A DNA stretch of 9,338 nt from CAZTCJ01 sp964612085 (lineage in GTDB: Bacteria > Pseudomonadota > Alphaproteobacteria > JAJFIK01): positions 1 through 9,338 of the forward strand of contig CAZTCJ010000121.1 in the NCBI GenBank assembly GCA_964612085.1, read 5' to 3'. Position numbers and translations under genes: made by a program. The notes beneath the pieces were generated by a model, which saw only the letters and a program-made list of their open reading frames with translations, did not search any database and was not told the DNA's origin. Shown one piece after another: positions 6,982 through 9,338 of this stretch. The stretch's first letter is position 1. Every line of letters begins with the position of its first letter.

Positions 6982-7419
6982 TCAGCCCTTGCCTTTCTGG
7001 CGCAGGGCGTAATTGACGCCGATAAGCACCAGGAACGCCACCAGGAAGACCCAGAACAGCACTCCGGCGGCGGATGTGAGCAGGACCAGAAGGTCCGTAA
7101 AGGCGAACAGCGCCATCACAACCGTCAGCCCCAGGAAGATTAAGGCCCAGCGCAGGGACGGCTGGCGCTTGACGCGGCCCAGCACCGGCAATTCCTTGTC
7201 GGCCCACTCGCTGATCTGGCGTTCGGCTTCCTCGCGCGCCACGCCGTAGCGTTCGGAAATGCGCTCCGCGAGTTTTTCCAGGCGCCCTTCGACCTGCTGG
7301 ATATCTTCTTCGGAGAGTTTTTCCCAGCGGGACTGGACCTGATTGCGGACCGAATGCCAGGAGTCCGAAAGACGCTTGCGCACGGCTTCGATCGGGCTGG
7401 AAGACTTGTTTTCGTCCAT
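6982..7419 (-). CDS. CsbD-like domain fused to a DUF1328-like two-helix membrane domain
   Basis: The N-terminal half (about 21-75) follows the CsbD-like pattern seen in general-stress proteins: Trp21, W-x-KLSEEDI (32-40), VEGRLEKL (43-50), ISERYGVAREEAERQI (54-69) and Trp72. It is highly charged and probably helical. A short linker (75-88) leads to two helices (about 90-112 and 114-137) that resemble small DUF1328/UPF0391 membrane proteins: LRWALIFLGL at the start, a Phe-rich turn, and TSAAGVLFWVFLVAFLVLI. The C-terminus is basic (RQKGKG). No enzymatic motif is visible. CsbD and DUF1328 proteins are usually separate and are often stress-induced; the fusion is my reading from pattern, not a database hit. 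The ATG has AGGGGA eight bases upstream and a separate promoter (7483-7511). truA lies downstream on the same strand. The role in stress tolerance is inference. Confidence 0.85.
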   Translation of the reverse strand: MDENKSSSPIEAVRKRLSDSWHSVRNQVQSRWEKLSEEDIQQVEGRLEKLAERISERYGVAREEAERQISEWADKELPVLGRVKRQPSLRWALIFLGLTVVMALFAFTDLLVLLTSAAGVLFWVFLVAFLVLIGVNYALRQKGKG

Positions 7420-7482
7420 GGTTCAAATCCCCTATCTGGCGGGCCGTTTGATTGCACCCGCCGGAACGGTAACACGGACCCT

Positions 7483-7511
7483 AGTATAAAGATCCCTTCA
7501 CCGCAGGGCAA
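7483..7511 (-). promoter_or_regulatory. Sigma-70-type promoter for the CsbD-like gene
   Basis: On the minus strand TTGCCC (7511-7506) and TATACT (7488-7483) are separated by exactly 17 bases. The -10 matches TATAAT at five of six positions. A T-run precedes the -35 and the region is AT-rich against a GC-rich background. Transcription would start near 7476, about 55 bases before the ATG. I looked for an EcfG-type general-stress promoter (GGAAC, then CGTT) in this orientation and did not see one. Confidence 0.6.
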
Positions 7512-7545
7512 AAAAGCAGCGATTTTTGGTCTTATCCCTCAAACC

Positions 7546-8484
7546 CTAACTTTGTGATGTCTGTACCCAGGCCTTGAGCAGGTGATGGGCGATGGCCATG
7601 GGCGGCGGCACCCAGAATGACCCGTCGCCCCGCCCGAGCAGCGCATCGGCCACGTCCGCCCGGGAGAACCAGCGCGCCTCGGCGATTTCCGTACCGTCAA
7701 TGGTGATCTCGGTCGTTTCCGCCTCGCAGAAACAGCCGATCATCAGGGATGACGGGTAAGGCCAGGGCTGGGTCGCATAATAGCGAACGTTCCGGACGCG
7801 GATATTGGTTTCTTCCTGGACCTCGCGGGCGACCGCCGCCTCGATGGTCTCGCCCGGCTCCACGAAACCCGCCAGGGCGGAGAACATGCCTTGGGGAAAA
7901 TGCGGACCCCGCCCCATGAGGCACCGGTCGCCATGGACCGGCAGCATAATGACGACCGGGTCCGTACGCGGAAAATGCTGGGCCCCGCAATTGGGGCAGT
8001 CGCGCCGGTAACCTGCTTCCGTCAAAACGGTCGGCGAGCCGCAATTGGCGCAGAAGCGGTGGCGCGCATGCCAGTCGATCAAGCTTTTCGCTTGGGCGAG
8101 AATTGCCGCATCTTGCCCGCGCAGGCGCGGCGCGATCGCGCGCAGATCCTCGAACGTGCCCAGATTGGCGAGCGGACCGTCCCGTTCCGGATCCACATCG
8201 GGCCGAATTTCAATGACGAAATGGGCCGTATCGTTTTCCATGCCCAGGAACACGGCGGTCGGCTCGGGCGGCAGAATCTCGCCCAAAAGGCCGGGGCGCA
8301 GCCAGCCGATATCGTACGGATCCCGTTTGGCGCGCGGCGGCAGCAGAAACGGTTTGAGCTGCCACATGGGCACCAGCAGGCTCGACGGATCGCTCAAGCG
8401 CGCCTCGATCCAGGCGGCCTCGGACCGCCGTTCGGACGCCCGGTCGAGCAGGTTTTCGGTGAAAGTGATGGCGCTGTCTTGCAT
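7546..8484 (-). CDS. nudC: NAD(H) pyrophosphatase NudC (Nudix hydrolase; RNA de-NADding enzyme family)
   Basis: Cytosolic Nudix hydrolase that cleaves NADH to NMNH and AMP; family members also remove NAD caps from RNA. An N-terminal domain (about 1-130) precedes a four-cysteine zinc ribbon, CANCG (145-149) and CPNCG (163-167). The Nudix box fits GX5EX7REUXEEXXU at 206-228: Gly206, Glu212, Arg220-Glu221, Glu224-Glu225. The NudC-specific motif after it reads TQPWPYPSS (238-246), close to the usual SQPWPFPxS. The length is normal at 312 residues. I chose the ATG at 8484 because homologues begin shortly before the ITFTENLLDRASERR block and GGGA lies nine bases upstream; an ATG at 8514 would add ten residues, with only GGA four bases ahead and a hairpin covering that site. 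The gene ends in TAG, and no clear terminator follows. It is divergent from ffs-dnaX. Confidence 0.93.
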   Translation of the reverse strand: MQDSAITFTENLLDRASERRSEAAWIEARLSDPSSLLVPMWQLKPFLLPPRAKRDPYDIGWLRPGLLGEILPPEPTAVFLGMENDTAHFVIEIRPDVDPERDGPLANLGTFEDLRAIAPRLRGQDAAILAQAKSLIDWHARHRFCANCGSPTVLTEAGYRRDCPNCGAQHFPRTDPVVIMLPVHGDRCLMGRGPHFPQGMFSALAGFVEPGETIEAAVAREVQEETNIRVRNVRYYATQPWPYPSSLMIGCFCEAETTEITIDGTEIAEARWFSRADVADALLGRGDGSFWVPPPMAIAHHLLKAWVQTSQS

Positions 8485-8518
8485 AAAATCCCGTCCCGTT
8501 GCGATCCCATCCATGTTT

Positions 8519-8561
8519 TCCGAAGCGTTGGCCTATGCTGTCAAGCGCCGGACGCTTCGGA
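8519..8561 (-). repeat. Long inverted repeat in the nudC/ffs divergent region
   Basis: TCCGAAGCGT (8519-8528) and ACGCTTCGGA (8552-8561) form a perfect 10-base stem with a 23-base loop. GGC (8530-8532) with GCC (8547-8549) can extend the pairing inside. The loop holds a perfect minus-strand TTGACA (8544-8539), but the bases 17 further on (GGAAAA) are a poor -10. It could be an operator for nudC, a 5' leader hairpin, or chance. No T-run follows it on the minus strand, so it is not a simple terminator. Confidence 0.45.
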
Positions 8562-8575
8562 GCGCGATCGGGCGG

Positions 8576-8606
8576 TTGCGTTTCGCCCCCCACCTTCTGA
8601 TATAGT
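8576..8606 (+). promoter_or_regulatory. Extended -10 promoter for the SRP RNA gene
   Basis: TGaTATAGT (8598-8606) is an extended -10 whose hexamer matches TATAAT at five of six positions. A weak -35, TTGCGT (8576-8581), sits 19 bases upstream. The predicted start, seven bases after the -10, is G8613, exactly the first base of the terminal stem of the SRP RNA, which supports both calls. Confidence 0.6.
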
Positions 8607-8612
8607 GGGATC

Positions 8613-8708
8613 GGGAGGTTGGCTCGGACGTGTCACTCGCCAACCCGGTCAGGTCCGGAAGGAAGCAGCCGTAACGAGACCGGCGCGGGTCGCTGTCCAG
8701 CCTCCCAC
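8613..8708 (+). ncRNA. ffs: Signal recognition particle RNA, small bacterial (4.5S) type
   Basis: RNA scaffold of the signal recognition particle; it binds Ffh and FtsY to target membrane proteins to the translocon. The near-invariant core CAGGTCCGGAAGGAAGCAGC is at 8650-8669, with the GGAA tetraloop at 8657-8660 closed by C8656 and G8661; this is the Ffh-binding hairpin. The ends pair as GGGAGGTTGG (8613-8622) with CCAGCCTCCC (8697-8706), a 10-base helix with one G-U pair, giving a hairpin of about 95 bases as expected for the small form without an Alu domain. No T-run follows the stem, and dnaX starts 34 bases later, so the 3' end may come from processing of a longer transcript. The exact ends are uncertain by a few bases. 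Confidence 0.93.
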
Positions 8709-8741
8709 TCAAGCGATTCTCCAGGAAAACGCATCGACCGC

Positions 8742-9338
8742 ATGGCTGAGCCGGATCACAAGGCGACCCCGACCTCCATTGCCGATGGCGATGACGGATA
8801 CCGTGTGCTGGCCCGCAGCTACCGGCCCCAGACCTTCGAGGATCTGATCGGCCAGGACGCCATGGTGCGCACACTTTCGAATGCGTTCGCCACGGGCCGG
8901 GTGGCCCACGGCTTCATCCTGACCGGCGTGCGCGGGGTGGGAAAGACCACCACGGCGCGGATCATCGCCAAGGGGCTCAACTGCATCGGGCCCGACGGCA
9001 AGGGCGGCCCGACTGTTTCACCGTGCGGCGTATGCGAGCCCTGCCGCTCGATCGCCGAATCGCGCGCCATTGACGTGCTTGAAATGGACGCGGCCTCGCG
9101 CACGGGCATCGACGATATCCGCGAAATCATCGAATCGGTGCGCTACCGGCCCGCCCAGTGCCGCTACAAGGTCTACATCATCGACGAAGTGCACATGCTG
9201 TCGAAGGCGGCGTTCAACGGCCTGCTGAAAACGCTGGAAGAGCCGCCGCCCCATGTGAAATTCATCTTCGCCACCACGGAAATCCGCAAAGTGCCGGTGA
9301 CGGTGCTCTCCCGCTGCCAGCGCTTCGACCTGCGCCGC
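8742..9338 (+). CDS. dnaX: DNA polymerase III subunits gamma/tau, N-terminal part (cut by window end)
   Basis: ATPase subunit of the replicative clamp loader, which opens and loads the beta clamp and, as tau, links polymerase cores. The frame is open for 199 codons from the ATG at 8742 to the window edge. YRVLARSYRPQTFEDLIGQ (20-38) is the classic DnaX opening. Walker A is GVRGVGKT (62-69) with Lys68; the zinc module has Cys81, Cys95, Cys98 and Cys101; EMDAASRTGIDDIRE (114-128) is the conserved stretch before Walker B, YIIDEVHML (145-153) with Asp148-Glu149; LLKTLEEPPPHV (161-172), sensor 1 FATTE (176-180) and SRCQRFDLRR (190-199) with the likely arginine finger follow. The first 19 residues are a variable, charged extension. 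AGGA (8722-8725) is 16 bases from the ATG, too far for an ideal ribosome site, but no other in-frame start fits. Any gamma/tau frameshift site would lie beyond the window. Confidence 0.96.
   Translation, partial: MAEPDHKATPTSIADGDDGYRVLARSYRPQTFEDLIGQDAMVRTLSNAFATGRVAHGFILTGVRGVGKTTTARIIAKGLNCIGPDGKGGPTVSPCGVCEPCRSIAESRAIDVLEMDAASRTGIDDIREIIESVRYRPAQCRYKVYIIDEVHMLSKAAFNGLLKTLEEPPPHVKFIFATTEIRKVPVTVLSRCQRFDLRR

Noticed and set aside
7463..7490. EcfG-type stress promoter (GGAAC) before the CsbD-like gene
   Set aside because: The GGAAC at 7463-7467 is on the plus strand, facing away from the gene, and no CGTT follows at the right distance.
7891..8847. Plus-strand open frame of 318 residues running across nudC, ffs and the dnaX start
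   Set aside because: It crosses a structural RNA gene and the antisense of a clear Nudix protein; the composition is typical of a shadow frame.

Overview
This window looks like a GC-rich alphaproteobacterial chromosome made mainly of housekeeping genes. The evidence is the strong G/C bias at third codon positions, the linkage of a CycM-type membrane-anchored cytochrome c with kdsB and pheA, and a small-type SRP RNA just upstream of dnaX. The order or genus cannot be fixed from the sequence alone. I see no prophage, insertion sequence, CRISPR array, tRNA or rRNA.

Left part (1-2461, all minus strand): a membrane-anchored cytochrome c gene is followed by yejB and yejE, the two inner-membrane permeases of a Yej-type peptide ABC importer. 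The binding-protein gene yejA, often found before yejB, is not here. The yejE frame carries an in-frame TAG where the family normally continues, and the conserved reading resumes in the same frame up to the window edge.

Middle part (2462-6129): a 230-base divergent intergenic region separates the cytochrome gene from a tight plus-strand run, kdsB - pheA - dapE - a five-helix membrane protein. Three of the four genes start by overlapping or nearly touching the previous stop, so they probably form one operon. It supplies CMP-Kdo for lipopolysaccharide, prephenate dehydratase for phenylalanine, and succinyl-diaminopimelate desuccinylase for lysine and peptidoglycan.

Right part (6143-9338): truA, a CsbD-like/DUF1328-like two-part membrane protein and nudC all lie on the minus strand. 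The CsbD-like gene has its own well-formed sigma-70-type promoter. After a 98-128 base divergent region with a long inverted repeat come, on the plus strand, the SRP RNA gene ffs with an extended -10 promoter and the first 199 codons of dnaX, cut by the window end.

I do not find a convincing new multi-gene system. The most useful second looks are the in-frame stop in yejE, the apparent CsbD-DUF1328 fusion, the missing yejA, the acidic tail of the cytochrome, and the inverted repeats in the two divergent intergenic regions.
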